DNA of 64,000 nucleotides from Suillus spraguei (GCA_016800925.1 JABCPU010000129.1:103971-167970), one strand, 5' to 3'; numbered from the stretch's first letter, positions 22,477-34,740 are shown. The notes: generated from the letters alone by a model not told the origin. Translations and numbers: made by a program.

Positions 22477-25400
22477 ATGACATCCAGAAAAACGAAAGCA
22501 GAATTTGGAGGTTCCAAAAAATCAAAGGTGAGAAGGCACCATCTGGGTGTCACCAACCATGTATCTGATCTATTATCGTGAGCAGGACTCAACACAACCT
22601 TTTGAAACAAAGCGGTCCCAGGGTGATGGTGCAATCCAGCTTCTGGACGGCGCTATAGCCGTCATCAACACTGCGAAAGCCGTTGTTCCTATTGCGCTAG
22701 CGCAAGGCATCCTTGAAACAATTGCAAATATTTTGACTGTTGTGAAGGTGCGTTGGCCTAACCTTCACAAAGATTGGTGGAAGTCCTACATCTATGTACA
22801 GTCAGCAATCAAGAATAAGTCTGATTTACAGGTGATAGCCAACAAGTGTAAAACCATCGGGGAAAGACTTAAAAGCGTGACCAAGGATGCTACTGAAGAC
22901 GATCTACGAGGTCACTTGGGGAGTGCATTATCCCAGCTTAACGAGTGAGCGAAACTGATTTCGACAATGCCAGAGTCTGCTGACACTGCATAGAGTAGTA
23001 AACCATATCAACAGTGACATAGCGTCAAAGAAGGAGAAAGGATTTTGGAGGGGACTCTTTACCGTGACGATTGATCGCGACAAGATTGCTGCATGGGAAA
23101 AGGACTTGGATTTTGTCATCCTACTTTTCATTGTATGTCTCTGTAACTTCATCTCGACTTGGCTGCTGAATGGTGTCCTAAGTTTGAAGTGACCACTGGC
23201 ACGGAGATTGAGATGAAGTCTATAAAGAAGGAGTTGAAACATGTCACGAGTAATGTTCCTAGTATGAATGTTCCAAAGTACGTTGTTATACCCTGCGAGT
23301 TGTGGATGACCTCTTAAATGCAACTAGCAATCACCAAATTGAGCCTCCATCACGGCCTGCCATGCTGTATGGTCGCGATGGTCTTGTGGCAGAGTTGACG
23401 AACCTTGTCATCAACGATCAGCATATAGCGTTGATTGGTCCTGGGGGAATGGGAAAGAGTTCCGTGGCCAAAGCCATCCTGCACGAGCCACTCGTCACGA
23501 ACAAATTTTCCGAGAGGCGCTTCTTCGTAACTTACGATGGGCTGGATCCCTCGACCATCACATTCGAAACCTTCATGACGCGTTTCGCAGGAGCCCTTGG
23601 CATAGAGATCGCCGGTGCTGATTCCGTGCGCCAGATATCCGCATTTCTTCGTTCTGCCAACGCCCTCGTCGTGCTCGACAATGCCGAGACCTTCGAAGAG
23701 GCCAGTGCATCATCAGCGCTTGGGGACATACCGCCAGCCATCGCTGAGATGGCCAATATCCCTGGTGTCATTCTGATTCTCACATCACGCAGTAGAAGGA
23801 ATGCACCAAACGTGCGATGGATCACCAAGGATATTCCACCACTGGACTTGAGCTCTGCTCAAGCAGTGTTCTTTCAAATCTATCAGCACGCCAGTCGTAG
23901 CGAAGCCGAAGAAGACATCAATGCCCTGCTGAAGGAATTAGACTTTCATCCCCTTTCCATCAACATACTTGCAAATGCTGCGCAACAAAATCACTGGTCT
24001 CCAACCATGTTGTTCAAGAGATGGAACGACCGGCACAGTAAGGTGCTTGACAGCGGGAAGGGGAAGCTGCAAAGCTTGTCTGACACCATGCAGCTGTCGC
24101 TCAGCTCACCATCGTTCCAGAATCTTGGCGAAGATGGACTTCGTGTCTTAGCCATCATCGCATTCTTGCCCCAGGGTCTCAATGAGGACCTGGCTAGTGA
24201 TTTGTTACCATCGCTTCCGCAAATCGACACTATATGCGATGTTCTATGCATGCAATCACTTGTTTATCGTCAAGACAAGTTTCTCAAGATGCTCGCCCCC
24301 ATTCGACATTACGTGCGAGATTCGTTGCGAGCACCTGACACCACATATTTGCAAGAGATACGTGCGTTCTACTATCGCACTGTTGCCTCCTGTTCGGAAG
24401 CCCGTGATCAGTATGCTGATATCATTATCTCGGATCACCTTGACATCGAGCATGTGGTTGCCTGCAACCTTGCCAACATCCCCGGTGACGCAGAAGAGAT
24501 GACCTATAGCACTTGCTGGCAATTTTTGCAATGTTTGAGATGGCATCTACCTCGCCCGACTACTCTTACCCCTGCTATTTCCAATATCGTCGAAAACTCT
24601 TCCACATGGACACCAAAGGCACATTGCTTGTTCACTCTCGCACAACTGTACGGCATACTTTCTCAGCTCGCCGAATCGTCACAGGCCTTTCAAGCAGCCG
24701 AGGTGCTCTACCTCACGGCTGGCAACCATGAGAGCATGGCGCATTGTCTTATAACTCGTGCAGACGCACTGAGAGCTCAAGGTCGCTATATTGAATCCCA
24801 GAATCTCTTAGAGGATCTTCAGCACTCCGACTCTTGGGAGTCTCTCAGCGAAACAACGAAAGCCCGAGCTTGGTTTCTCTTGGACATGGCCCGGATGTAC
24901 GCATTCACAGCATCTGCAGATGAATTATTCATGAAGTCTGCAGAAGATCACGTCTGGGGCTTGTATTCCAAGATTTGGCACTGTCGGGCCAAATTTTATC
25001 ATGGGGTGGACGCTGTCCAAGCGCACACCCACTTGAAAGATCTTTTCTCACAATGTGCAAGTACCGGATATCTCATGGATCGCAGGGATGTACTTGAGGG
25101 GCTTGCAGAGATAGCATTTTGTGAAGGCAGGTTATCCGACGCAATGGATAACCTGCAGACGGTCATAGGGATTTTCGAAGGACAACATTCCGAAGATGCC
25201 CTTCGGCAAACTGTGCGAAAGGCTGTTGTTGCGAGCAAACAAGGGAACCATGACCTTGCGAGGGAGCTTATCCAGAAAGCCTCTAAATCCTTTCAATTCT
25301 TTGCGCTGCGCAATGCGCGCATATTCCTCCAGCGATCTTATGGCTCGGCATGCATTGAGCTCACCGCAGGCGAGTACGATAGAGCCGAGGCTTATTTCAC

Positions 25401-25665
25401 CACCATTATCGAAGCCTGCGACATGCAAAGCAATCTGGTGCAGAAGGCATTCAGCATACGTGGACTGGGAGAGATTGCATCTGTGCATAGGAACTTTGCT
25501 CTAGCCACACAGCGCTTCAAAGAGACACGGTCTTTGTGCGCTGAGATGGGAGTGCCTCCCCAGCATTTGTACAGTTGTTTGCCATTTTGTGCATTACCGG
25601 ACAGATTCGAAGGATGGACGTTATTCCTGAAGGATATTCCCCCATTTGCGAACGATAATAGGTAG
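22477..25665 (+). CDS. NLR3: intact NLR-like STAND protein (helical N-term, NB-ARC, TPR)
   Basis: The only uninterrupted copy. Exons 22477-22527, 22586-22747, 22802-22944, 22994-23132, 23183-23277, 23328-25665; 2928 nt, 975 residues. Residues 1-195 are a helical region with a hydrophobic segment (VVPIALAQGILETIANIL), resembling the MLKL/HeLo-like four-helix bundles placed in front of many basidiomycete NLRs; that assignment is inferred. Residues about 205-500 are the NTPase: Walker A GPGGMGKSS (Lys 240), Walker B LVVLD (Asp 314), ILTSRSRR, HPLSINILANAA. The rest is helical TPR-like repeats (SSQAFQAAEVLYLTAGNHES) ending PFANDNR. By family it should be a cytosolic sensor whose NTPase switch controls the N-terminal effector domain. 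Flanked by three decayed paralogues on the same strand. Confidence 0.88.
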
Positions 25666-26355
25666 ATTGTATGTGCTAGCCTGCTGTTGTATACCACGAG
25701 CAGTTTCATCATTGTAATATATCCATGGCAAGGCAGTAGTCAGACAAATACTAGATACATGTTCACTTTGTTCAAGAAGACATCATCTCTGCAAAAAGTA
25801 GCGAACTATCAAGTAGTGGCTTTGCGAGAGTTCGGATGGCAAAGAGGTGCATCCATTGCTAAGGACAGCAACCACGACATCTGTCGGAGAGTCTCTAGCA
25901 TCAGCTCAGGTACCTCGGTGGAGTTTCAAGCATCAGCAAACCCAAAACTAATGATTTCATAGAAACGCGGCACCGTTTTCGTCACGAGATATGTATATGA
26001 TGGCTTGCTGGCGAGTTGTGCATCCGCGTTATCTGACATCGTGCTGGTCGGTATCTTTAATGCCAGTTATGCCATATCTGTATTCACTTCTTTCAGTGTC
26101 TAGATGTCAATATTTCCTCAAGTGTTGTTGTTTCAATCACGCCTTGACTCTGCAAAGCCACGAAAGGACAATAATGATGCAGTTATAATTATTGGACACG
26201 GCTATGGTTTACTTCCATGGGACACCGCGGTAATAGTTTTCATTATGGATATGGAGCTGACCCACTTTCCCTTATGACGAGGTTGGTTGTCCGACGCACG
26301 AAATTTACTCCTCCATATCGCCGTGTCGAGTTCCCATTCCAGTAAGAGTGATGAC
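25666..26355. other. Spacer downstream of NLR3
   Basis: NLR 3' flank (conserved with that of NLR4), then a copy of the degenerate module also at 5880 and 34960 (VALREFGWQRGAS), then the island spacer repeated at 35220-35505 and 39330-39535. No intact gene. Confidence 0.5.
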
Positions 26356-27192
26356 TACAGCAGTTTGCGAAACTAATGGCACTGGCGTGTTGTGGGAAAA
26401 TCACAATTGAGATTCGGGACTTTACCATTCTGTGTTACATAATGCCGCGTCGCGTCCCAATAATCGATTTTATATCTGTACTGTGCTATACCGTGTTCCT
26501 CATAAATCGTACAATGGCCAAAGCATTCAAGAGCGCCGAATTTGTAGACGACACTGATACAGATGTCATGGAACTGTCCTCGAGCCTCTCCGAATCAGAT
26601 TCAGATGAGAGCTCGGGGTCATGTATTGGGCCATCCGTCGCATGTAGTCAGCACGCAGATCTTCATTTCGTTCTTTGGCAATTTTACGGAGCTTTTTGAG
26701 GGAAACGCCCGCATGATGGAGCTCGCGGTGGATGGTGGTGTAGTGGAGTGCAAGGAAGCGGTTGCATAACATGAGTCGAGTGATCTCGTCGAGAAACCAA
26801 TCTGGCCGGTGGTGGACCAGTTCCACGAGGTACTGAACATCCTCAAGATTCAGCTTCCTCGGACGACCTGTGAATTCACTCCGTGGTTTGACTACATCGC
26901 CGGTGTGCTGATAGAGCTTTCGGATGCGGAAGAATGTGCGTCTCGAGAAGCCGATCCAATCAAGGATTTCACGAAGACTAAGGATATCTTGCTCATACAG
27001 GCGAATGGCAGCGAGTTGGACGTCGGATGAGATCTTTCGGTTGACCATACTAGGTGTATTGTTGTCCGACGTGGTGCAATTGTTTAAATTTTGCTCTAAG
27101 TCTCAATACGGTGAAAATTTTCATAAGTCCCAAATCCTCAATTACGATTTTCCCACAACACGCCAGTGCCATTATATACGCACACAGCTGTA
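26356..27192 (-). mobile_element. Tc1/mariner-type element with truncated transposase
   Basis: Inverted repeats of about 67 bp with roughly eight to ten mismatches begin TACAGC at 26356 and, reversed, at 27192. They share the run GGCACTGGCGTGTTGTGGG. The element lies between TA dinucleotides. Paralogous spacers at 35490-35525 and about 39525 have the uninterrupted site (TA at 35508-35509 in the first), which confirms insertion at TA with TA duplication. At about 0.84 kb it is shorter than a full-length Tc1 element and keeps only the N-terminal part of a transposase. Confidence 0.9.
26566..27048 (-). pseudogene. Truncated Tc1/mariner transposase (DNA-binding half only)
   Basis: 160 residues starting MVNRKISSDVQLAAIRLYEQ, with two helix-turn-helix-like segments (LREILDWIGFSRRTFFRIR; later TRLMLCNRFLALHYTTIH) and the linker GRPRKL. 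The frame ends just after RRMAQY, before the DDE catalytic core, which is absent from the element. It cannot be an active transposase by itself. The terminal repeats remain recognisable, so it could be moved by an intact relative. Confidence 0.85.
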
Positions 27193-27980
27193 AAGGCGCA
27201 GTTCTTACACCCCTGCATTCAGAAACTAGATGTTCGAACTGAACCTTGTTGCAATTTTTTTGTTATCAAGAGCGATATTATGCAATAGTACCAAAAGGAC
27301 CTGAAAAAACTCGTACGTGAACGTGTCGTGTTCACTACTTTGAGTGATGGGTTCCGTACAGTCAGAAGTCAACAGCAGGTGACAGATATTTTCATTCGAC
27401 CCGTCCCTACTATGTACTGGGTAACTGGAATATTAATAGAAGTGACGTTTCATGTCATTGTTTATTTTTGCTAGCTAATGGTCGTGTCTTTCCCTAGCTG
27501 TCGTGGTCCCTCGTGGTCCTTGAATAGTTGATTTGTCGATGTCAGCGCAATACAGCGTCAATGTTTTCAACAAAAAAAAGCGTGGTAGTTTTCCAATAGT
27601 AGCAAGTGCACTTTCCAATCTGAACTACATATATCTGATCAATGATCTCTGCAGTCACTAACGTCAAGTATAAACCTGACCATCATGATCATGGCGAGAC
27701 ATCCCCAAGACGAGTTGTGTCACTTAAATACTCATTTGCACGTGTCCACGCCCGTTCTTGCAGGGTTCCCAGACTTTTTGAGACTTCTCCAAGTTTCCAC
27801 CTTCCGATGCTCCACTGGGGCATGCACTGTAATCACTCTTGCACCAATGGTACGATAACCCTGACTCTCCTGTTGATACTATTGACAACGATGAAGTGCG
27901 ATTTTTTGTGATACTATAGAAAGGTTCTGTGTAGAATCAGGATCTCGTCCCAAGTCGCATATCCTTCATGTGTGGCCTAC
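27193..27980. other. Spacer, repeated island sequence
   Basis: Positions 27193-27640 match 35510-35960 and 39540-39960, resuming directly after the Tc1 element. Positions 27655-27870 match 7195-7430. No gene recognised. Confidence 0.5.
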
Positions 27981-28830
27981 ATGATGTTGAGCCATGGTGT
28001 ATTGATATACACATCAATCCTCTTTTTCACGCTATGGATCCTTTGTCCCACCTGCTTGATGAATTTGCGGTATACTGTGAGTGAGCAGACATCCTTGGAC
28101 AGTTGACATAGTGTTGATAATCTATCACAGCTCCAGCAAGTAATGCTGTTGACTCTACGGTCCTAAGACTCGACGGAACACTTGACTTTCCTTCCATCTA
28201 TCATGGGCCTCCTTCCCCAGAAATTGATGCTGCTTAGGCCAGGATATCTCGCAATGGTCCGTTGTACAAATTTTCCTGTCATAATTTTTCATGAACATCA
28301 AACCTCAGTGCTACCAAGTAGAATGTTGCTTGAGGAGATTCTCAAATCCGGCAAAGTATATTCCCTCTCAAGGTCAAGAATTCGGTGGGGGTTTCATGGT
28401 AGGAATGGAAACCCCTCACCAACTCCATTGTCTAGTAAGCTATACTGCACCAAAAGTGCAGTCGTTCTCGTCTCATTTTTTGTAGAATTTACTTTGCAAA
28501 TCATCATGGGCCGACTGCTACGAACCCGCAGATATTCCGTTCCAGGACATGTCCGAAGATTTCCGCATGCATCTTGGTTCGTATTTTTTTATTTGATGTA
28601 CCTCCAGCTTATCATATACATTACAAATCACTGCATCGAAGTGATCAGGTAGAATACATGTGCAATGCAGACGTGACGTTGCTAACATGGGACTGGGTTC
28701 AGGGACACAATATCCCATATCCTAACTTCAACACCCGTCACCAATGCAGGAACTACAAAAAACTCTCGACTGGTCTATCGAACACGCTATGCATATCCCT
28801 CGACCGGAGGTTACTTGTTTCGAAGATACA
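27981..28830 (+). pseudogene. UstYa-like (DUF3328) oxidase pseudogene
   Basis: A decayed member of the UstYa family, membrane-anchored oxidases that modify fungal ribosomal peptides. Landmarks in order: a hydrophobic helix (VLIYTSILFFTLWILC); a probable intron 28078-28130; DFPSIYHGPPSPEIDAA; the first His-Cys motif HQLHCL (28417-28434); an intron 28435-28485; CYEPADIPFQDMSEDFRMHL; the second motif DHCIEVIR (about 28627-28649); and WDWVQGHNIPYPNFNTRHQC with the family's C-terminal block. Breaks: stops at 28235-28237, 28292-28294 and 28650-28652, frameshifts between 28290 and 28370, near 28655 and near 28765, and a lost acceptor (AA at 28625-28626). Both catalytic motifs are still legible, so decay seems fairly recent. 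It sits 0.3 kb upstream of KEP-D. Confidence 0.85.
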
Positions 28831-29084
28831 GTTGACATGCACTTTCCCATACATCTGATGCGCCGTGATTAAGAGTCTATATGGCAGAGTTCGCTATGCC
28901 AATAAAAGCAGTGATTAGAGGTGCAGTTCTTACAGAGGGTTTACTCCTGTAATCAGAAATTGGATTTTGGAATCGAAACTCATTGTAATTATTTGTTATC
29001 GAGAATCATGAATCTGTAGGTAATGTACGACATGAGGTTTGCTCCCAGCGGGCAATAAACAAGGATCAGTAAAAAAAGAAACGT

Positions 29085-29368
29085 TCCAGTGAGTACTCAT
29101 AGCTCATCACTATGCGGATGTGGAGAAGCGCGACAAGGAATATATTGATTATAGAAACCCCCACAAGAAGAGGGATGAGGGGAAGCGCGACTTGGTGATA
29201 ATTGGCAAATTTAGCTCCTACAAGAAGAGGGATGAGGGGAAGCGCAACTCGGAGAAACTTGACACCCCTATACTAACCCTTCCTACTCATCCGGTACTTA
29301 CTATTCAGCAAAGGTACAATAAGCCGTCCACAAAAGTTGCATATACCAATAAATTCATGAGCCCATGA
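29085..29368 (+). pseudogene. KEP-D: peptide-precursor relic without signal-peptide exon
   Basis: Begins with the last bases of KEP exon 1 and the intron donor GTGAGT, preceded by an A-rich stretch instead of the signal-peptide exon and promoter. The second-exon text shows two similar units with Lys-Lys-Arg and Gly-Lys-Arg sites (DKEYIDYRNPHKKR; GKFSSYKKRDEGKR), then runs into unrelated sequence and a stop at 29368. An open frame from 29120 exists, but with no secretion signal I treat it as a relic. Confidence 0.65.
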
Positions 29369-29369
29369 T

Positions 29370-30418
29370 ATGATATTGCAGTTGTGGGATAGTTGGCGAT
29401 GTGAATGAATTTGTCTTCATTTTGAGATGGCAGGTGAAGATTGTCAAAGGAGCCGTATGTTGGGAGTGTGATCCATGTCCAATTTGCATCACAGTATATA
29501 TGACATTACTTAGCAGGAGCAGAATTGTATCCTTCTATAGTCCTCACGGCTACAATGTCAAGGACTCGTCAATTTACTGATGTTGGTGAAATGATGTCAG
29601 TTATATTTCGTAGTGTCGCACGACTCGCACGGTATTCCATTTCTTCGTCAGATACTATCATACCTGTAACGTCTAGATCTTATCGTTCAATTTGATATTC
29701 ACATTACCTTGATAGGACTCTCACGACGTTTAGAACCGCTGGGTCAAGTGATTCTAATTCCAGTCAGCTTCTTTGTTTGCGCCTCCAGTGGCCTGGGACA
29801 TAACCGCAACTCGATTCCACTGTCACATTGTCGAGTTCCTCTCCAATCTTCCGTTTCTTTCCTCAAACATCCATTAAAGACTCAATAGTTTTATTGAAGG
29901 TACAAGGTGTAGTGTTCGTCCTCCGTGGCTGTTTGTATCAAATCGAGCTGAGTGTATCTTCGAGACACACCAGCGACATATTACACCCAGGTGAGCAGGG
30001 AGGAGGAACTTGTTGTTATGACTTGATTAAAGGTGCTGAAAGAGGAGAGGTATCGCAACAAAGCAGTCATAACTGCAACTATCTCAGCAGCTGCCTGTAT
30101 GAACTGAGAGGGTGGCAAGGTTGTCTTTGCTACACGAGCTATGGGAAGGGAGAGTGCGAAGGCGGCCAGAGGAGCTTGGGGGCTGTTGCATGTGGTATCC
30201 CCTTCTCCCCCGATTAGTTGGAGAAGGTTTTATCAGACGCAAACATCCCTCCCCAGATCTGTCATGAGTTCTGGCTTGAACTAGATATGATAGACGCCTG
30301 GTACGTACATCATGCAATTATGCCGTGCAGTTTCTCACCCTCCATCTTAAGACAAGCAGAGGCGCTTGTTCGCTGACTGGAACTCACTGCAATCTGAATC
30401 ACTACACGAACCAAGGCG
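29370..30418. other. Spacer and conserved 5' module of NLR4
   Basis: Positions about 29370-29480 match 9830-9960, and 29690-30418 match the NLR1 5' module. A 129-residue open frame at 29828-30217 lies in the module but is not kept open in the other copies, so I do not call it a gene. Confidence 0.5.
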
Positions 30419-33400
30419 ATGCCATCCAAAAAAACGAAAGCAGGACTTGGAAGCCTAAAGAATCAAAGGTAGGGGCGCGTATCTAGACGTCACCACCGTA
30501 TATCTCATCTGTCATCATAAGCAGGACTCAAAACAATCCTCTTTTGAGACCAAGAAGTCCCAGGACGACAGTGTGACCCAGCTGCTGGATGCCACTATAT
30601 TAGCCATCAACACTACCAAAGACCTTGTGCCTATCGATCTGGCAAAAGGCATTCTTGGAACAATTGCGAACATTTTGACTCTTGCGCAGGTGCGTTGGCC
30701 TAACAACTCTCAGATAGTTTGATGAAGACCTACATTTATACAGTCGGTGATCAAGAACAAGTCCGATTTCCAAGGGATAGCTGAGAAGTGCGAGACCATC
30801 AGGGAAATCCTTGAAAGAGTGACCAAGGGTACCACCGAAGATGATTTGCGAGGATACTTGGGACATGCGTTAGCTCAGCTCAATAAGTGAGCTGAACCGA
30901 TGTTACCGTCGCCAGAATCTGATGATACTGTTCAGATCAGTAAACCGCATCAATAGCGATGTAGCGTCATCGAAGGAGCAAGGTTTTTGGCACAGGCTCT
31001 TCTCTGTCACCATCGATCGCGACCGGATTACCAAATGGGAAAAAGATTTGGATCAAGACCTCATGCTATTCAGAGTATGTTTCTTGAACTACATCTCAAT
31101 TTCTACTGCTAAGTAGTGTCGTTAGACTGAAGCGATCGCCAGCATTGCGATCAAGATGGAGAAGCTAACTTTGACCCCCAGGGACGACACTCACAGGATC
31201 AATTACATCCAGTAAGTTGTCATTTTAGCAAGTAATGTATAGTCTTAACCACAATCAGGTATCGCCCACCCGTTCCATCACGACCGGCCATGCTGTATGG
31301 TCGCGACGATCTTGTTGAAGAGTTGACGAACCTTGTCGTCAATGATGAGCATCTAGCATTGATCGGTCCTGGGGGAGTGGGGAAGACTTCTGTGGCCAAA
31401 GCCATCCTGCACGAGTCACTCATCACGAATAAATTTGCTGACAGGCGCTTCTTTGTGACTTACGATGGGCTGGATCCCTCGACCATCACATTCGAAACGT
31501 TAATGACGCGTTTCGCAGGAGGCCTTGGCATAGAGATCTCCGGTGCTGACCCCGTGCGCCAGATATCTACATTTCTTCGTTCTGCCAATACCCTCGTTAT
31601 CCTTGACAATGCCGAGACCTTCGAAGAGGCCAGTGCATCGTCGGTGCTCGGAGACATATCGGCAGCCATTGCTGAGATGGCCAATATTCCTGGCATTGTT
31701 ATTATTCTCACATCACGCAGTAGAAGGAATGCACCAAACGTCCGATGGATTACCAAGGATGTCCTGCCACTGGACTTAAACTCGGCTCAAGCAGTGTTCT
31801 TTCAAATTTATCAGCATGCCAGTCGTAGCGAAGCTGAAGAACACATAAATGGTCTGCTGAAGGAATTAGATTTTCATCCCCTTTCTATCAACATACTTGC
31901 AAATGCTGCCAACAAAATCACTGGTCTCCAACCACACTGCTCAAGAGGTGGAACGATCGCCACAGCAAGGTGCTCGACAGCGGCAAGGGGAAGCTGCAAA
32001 GCTTGTCTGACACCATGCAACTGTCGCTCAGCTCACCATCGTTCCAGAATCTTGGCGAAGATGGACTTCGTGTCCTAGCCATCATCGCATTCTTGCCCCA
32101 GGGTCTTAATGAGGACCTAGCTAGTGACTTGTTACCATCGCTTCAGCAAGTCGACACTACATGCGATGTTCTGTGCATGCAATCACTTGTCTATCGTCAA
32201 GACAAGTTTCTCAAGATGCTCGTCCCATTCGACATTACGTGCGAGATTCGTTGCGAGCACCTGACACCACGTGTTTGCAAGAGATATGTGCCTTCTACTA
32301 TCGCACTGTTGCCTCCTGTTCAGAAGCGCGCGATCAGCATGCTGATATCATTATTTCGGATCACCTAAACATTGAGCAAGTAGTTGCCTTCAACCTTGCC
32401 AATATCCCGGGTAACGCAAAAAAGACCTATGTCGCTTGCTGGCAATTTTTGCAAAGTTTGAAATGGCATCTACCTCGCCCGACCACTCTTGCCCCTGCTA
32501 TTTCCAATATTGTCCAAAAGTCTTCCACACGGATGTCAAAGGCACATTGCTTGTTCACTCTCGCAAAACTGTACGACACACTTTCTCAGCTCGCCGAATC
32601 GTCACAGGCCTTTCAAGCAGCCGAGGTGCTCTACCTCGCCGCCGGCAACCATGAGAGCATGGCGGATTGTCTTCTAATTCGTGCAGACTTGCTGAGATGT
32701 CAAGGTCGCTATATTAAGTCCCAGAATCTCATAGAGGATCTTCAGCACTCCAACTCTTGGAAGTCTCTCAGCGAAACAACGAAAGCCCGAGCTTGGTTTC
32801 TCTTGGATATGGCCCGGATGTACACATTCACAGCATCCGCTGATGAATTGTTTGTGAAGACCGCAGAAGATCGCGTTTGGAGCTTATATTCCAAGATTTG
32901 GCACTGTCGGGCCGAATTTCGTTATGGAGGTGATGCTGTTCAGGCACGCACCCACTTAGAAGACCTTCTCTTGCAATGTGCAAGTGCCGGGGATCTTATC
33001 GACCACAGGGATGTACTTGAGGGCCTTGCAGAGATAGCATTGTGTGAAGGCAGGTTGTCCGATGCAATGGATAACCTGCAGGCAGTCATAGGGATTTTCG
33101 AAGGACAACATTCCGCTGACGTCCTTTGGTATACCGTGCGAAGGGCTGTTGTTGCGAGCAAGCAAGGGAATCATGAGCAAGCAAGGGAGCTCATCCGGAA
33201 AGCCTCAGAACCCTTCCAATTCTTCTCACTGCGCAATGCGCGCGTATTCCTCCACCGATCTTACGGCTCTGCCTGCATCGAGCTCACCGCAGGCGAGTGC
33301 GACAGAGCCGAGACTTATTTCACCACTGCCATCGAAGCCTGTGATATGCAAGGTGATCTGATGTACAAGGCATTCAGCATACGTGGACTGGGGGAGATTG

Positions 33401-33585
33401 CATTTGCGCGTATGAACTTTGCTCTAGCCACACAGCGCTTCAAAGAGACGCGGTCTTTATGCGCTGAGATGGGAGTGCCTCCCGAGCATTTGTACAGTTG
33501 TTCGCCACCTGGTTTACCAGACAGATTCGAAGGATGGTCGTTATACCTGAAGGATATGCCCCCATTTGCGAACGATAATAGGTAG
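30419..33585 (+). pseudogene. NLR4: NB-ARC/TPR pseudogene with at least three frameshifts
   Basis: Same plan as NLR3, ending at the equivalent stop (PFANDNR). Relative to NLR3, exon 1 is one base short (about 30455-30470), putting exon 2 out of frame. One base is missing at about 31909, after the NILANAA motif, and one at about 32222-32227, where a C run is shortened. Walker A is GPGGVGKTS, the textbook form, unlike GPGGMGKSS in the other three. The linker before LYGRD differs from the other copies (TEAIASIAIKMEKLTL). The last 474 residues form one long open TPR-like frame. Confidence 0.85.
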
Positions 33586-34370
33586 ATTGTATGCGCTAGC
33601 CTGCTGTTGTATACCACGAGCAGTTTCATCATTGTAATGTATCCATGGCAACGCAGTAGTCAGACAAATACTAGATACATATATACTACTATGGTACAGT
33701 CCAATAGACCGAAGGATGGCCTGAAAGACCTAAGAAATTCACATTTGTTGGGGATTCAGTGTGCTGGCGACAGGAAGATGGAAGAAACATACTACCAGCC
33801 CTCCTGAACGATGGAGTAGAGTTGACGATCTATTGATCGAGGATGCGAATGGCTGTCGCTCCGAGTTGAGATGGGCAGAAGAATATTGTAGAAGGGAATA
33901 TTTTAGCATTGTACATGTTGAAGACAAAGTAGTAGCCGATGATGTGACATTGGATGGGGAGAATCGATACATATTGAAGCTAGTCAATCTGAGGGCTAAG
34001 TCGTCCGACTGTAAGCCAGTATCTCGAAAAGGTCAGACTACTCACCACGTCAGCTTTTCCTTGTACAAGCTTCTTTTGGGGCTTGGCAAAACGCTCAGGT
34101 ACAACATCTCTTGGTATTGTAGGTTAATCTAGTTCCCCATCAGTGTTAATAGACCCAAGAACGTGCGAGGACATTGAAACGATTGTCGGAGCGTCTCGAG
34201 GTCTGTATTATAAATGAATCATTGAACCATGCGTATAAACTCGGTTGACCTGACTGACCTGTCTTGTGTTCTCGTAGTAGTATGCAGCACTTTGACGTCA
34301 TCTTGATAGGACCTTTTCAATGTTGAGAACACCGAGCCATCTTGATTCCAGTCAGTAACTTTCATTTGGG
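33586..34370. other. NLR4 3' flank and repeated module
   Basis: The first 100 bp match the NLR3 3' flank. Positions 33710-34130 are the better-preserved copy of the module also at 20330; a 123-residue plus-strand frame (33761-34132) is open here but not in the other copy. Low support for a gene. Confidence 0.45.
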
Positions 34371-34740
34371 CCAATATCTCCCTATCTAATCTTCCGCTCC
34401 TTTCCTTGCACTTATTTGAACTCGACAGCTGTATTGGAGGTATGAAGTATCGGAGTTTGTGGCAAGCCAAGCTGTGTCTATCAAGAAATGGCGTCCACCA
34501 AAAAATGACACCATGTATCTAGACGAGTAGGGAGGAAGAACCTGCTGTTATACTCGGAGCCTCCGATCTGAAATGGGAAAATTATCGTGAGGGAGAACCG
34601 TAAGTTTTGTACAACTGGGCGAAGGTAAGCACAACTGATTCAATAGCCTGCATGAACTGAAAAGGCGACATGATCCTCTTTAGTACACGACCTACAGAGA
34701 AGGAGGCAGTGGGAAGGCAAGAGTCACGGGGCTGCCAGTT
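34370..34740 (+). repeat. Orphan NLR 5' module without NLR
   Basis: A diverged fifth copy of the module upstream of NLR1-NLR4: the region that precedes the NLR start, including the segment resembling ATGGCGTCCACC near 34485 and the stretch around 34540-34700. It ends before the NLR start codon and runs directly into a copy of the 5676-6010 module, so an NLR copy was probably lost or displaced. Confidence 0.6.

Noticed and set aside
28182..28652. 156-codon plus-strand frame as an intact gene
   Set aside because: It is a wrong-frame reading across the UstYa-like pseudogene; the recognisable motifs lie in other frames.
29828..30217. 129-codon frame in the NLR4 5' module as a gene
   Set aside because: The matching regions upstream of NLR1, NLR2 and NLR3 do not keep the frame; variation is not biased to third codon positions. 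It is better explained as promoter or UTR.
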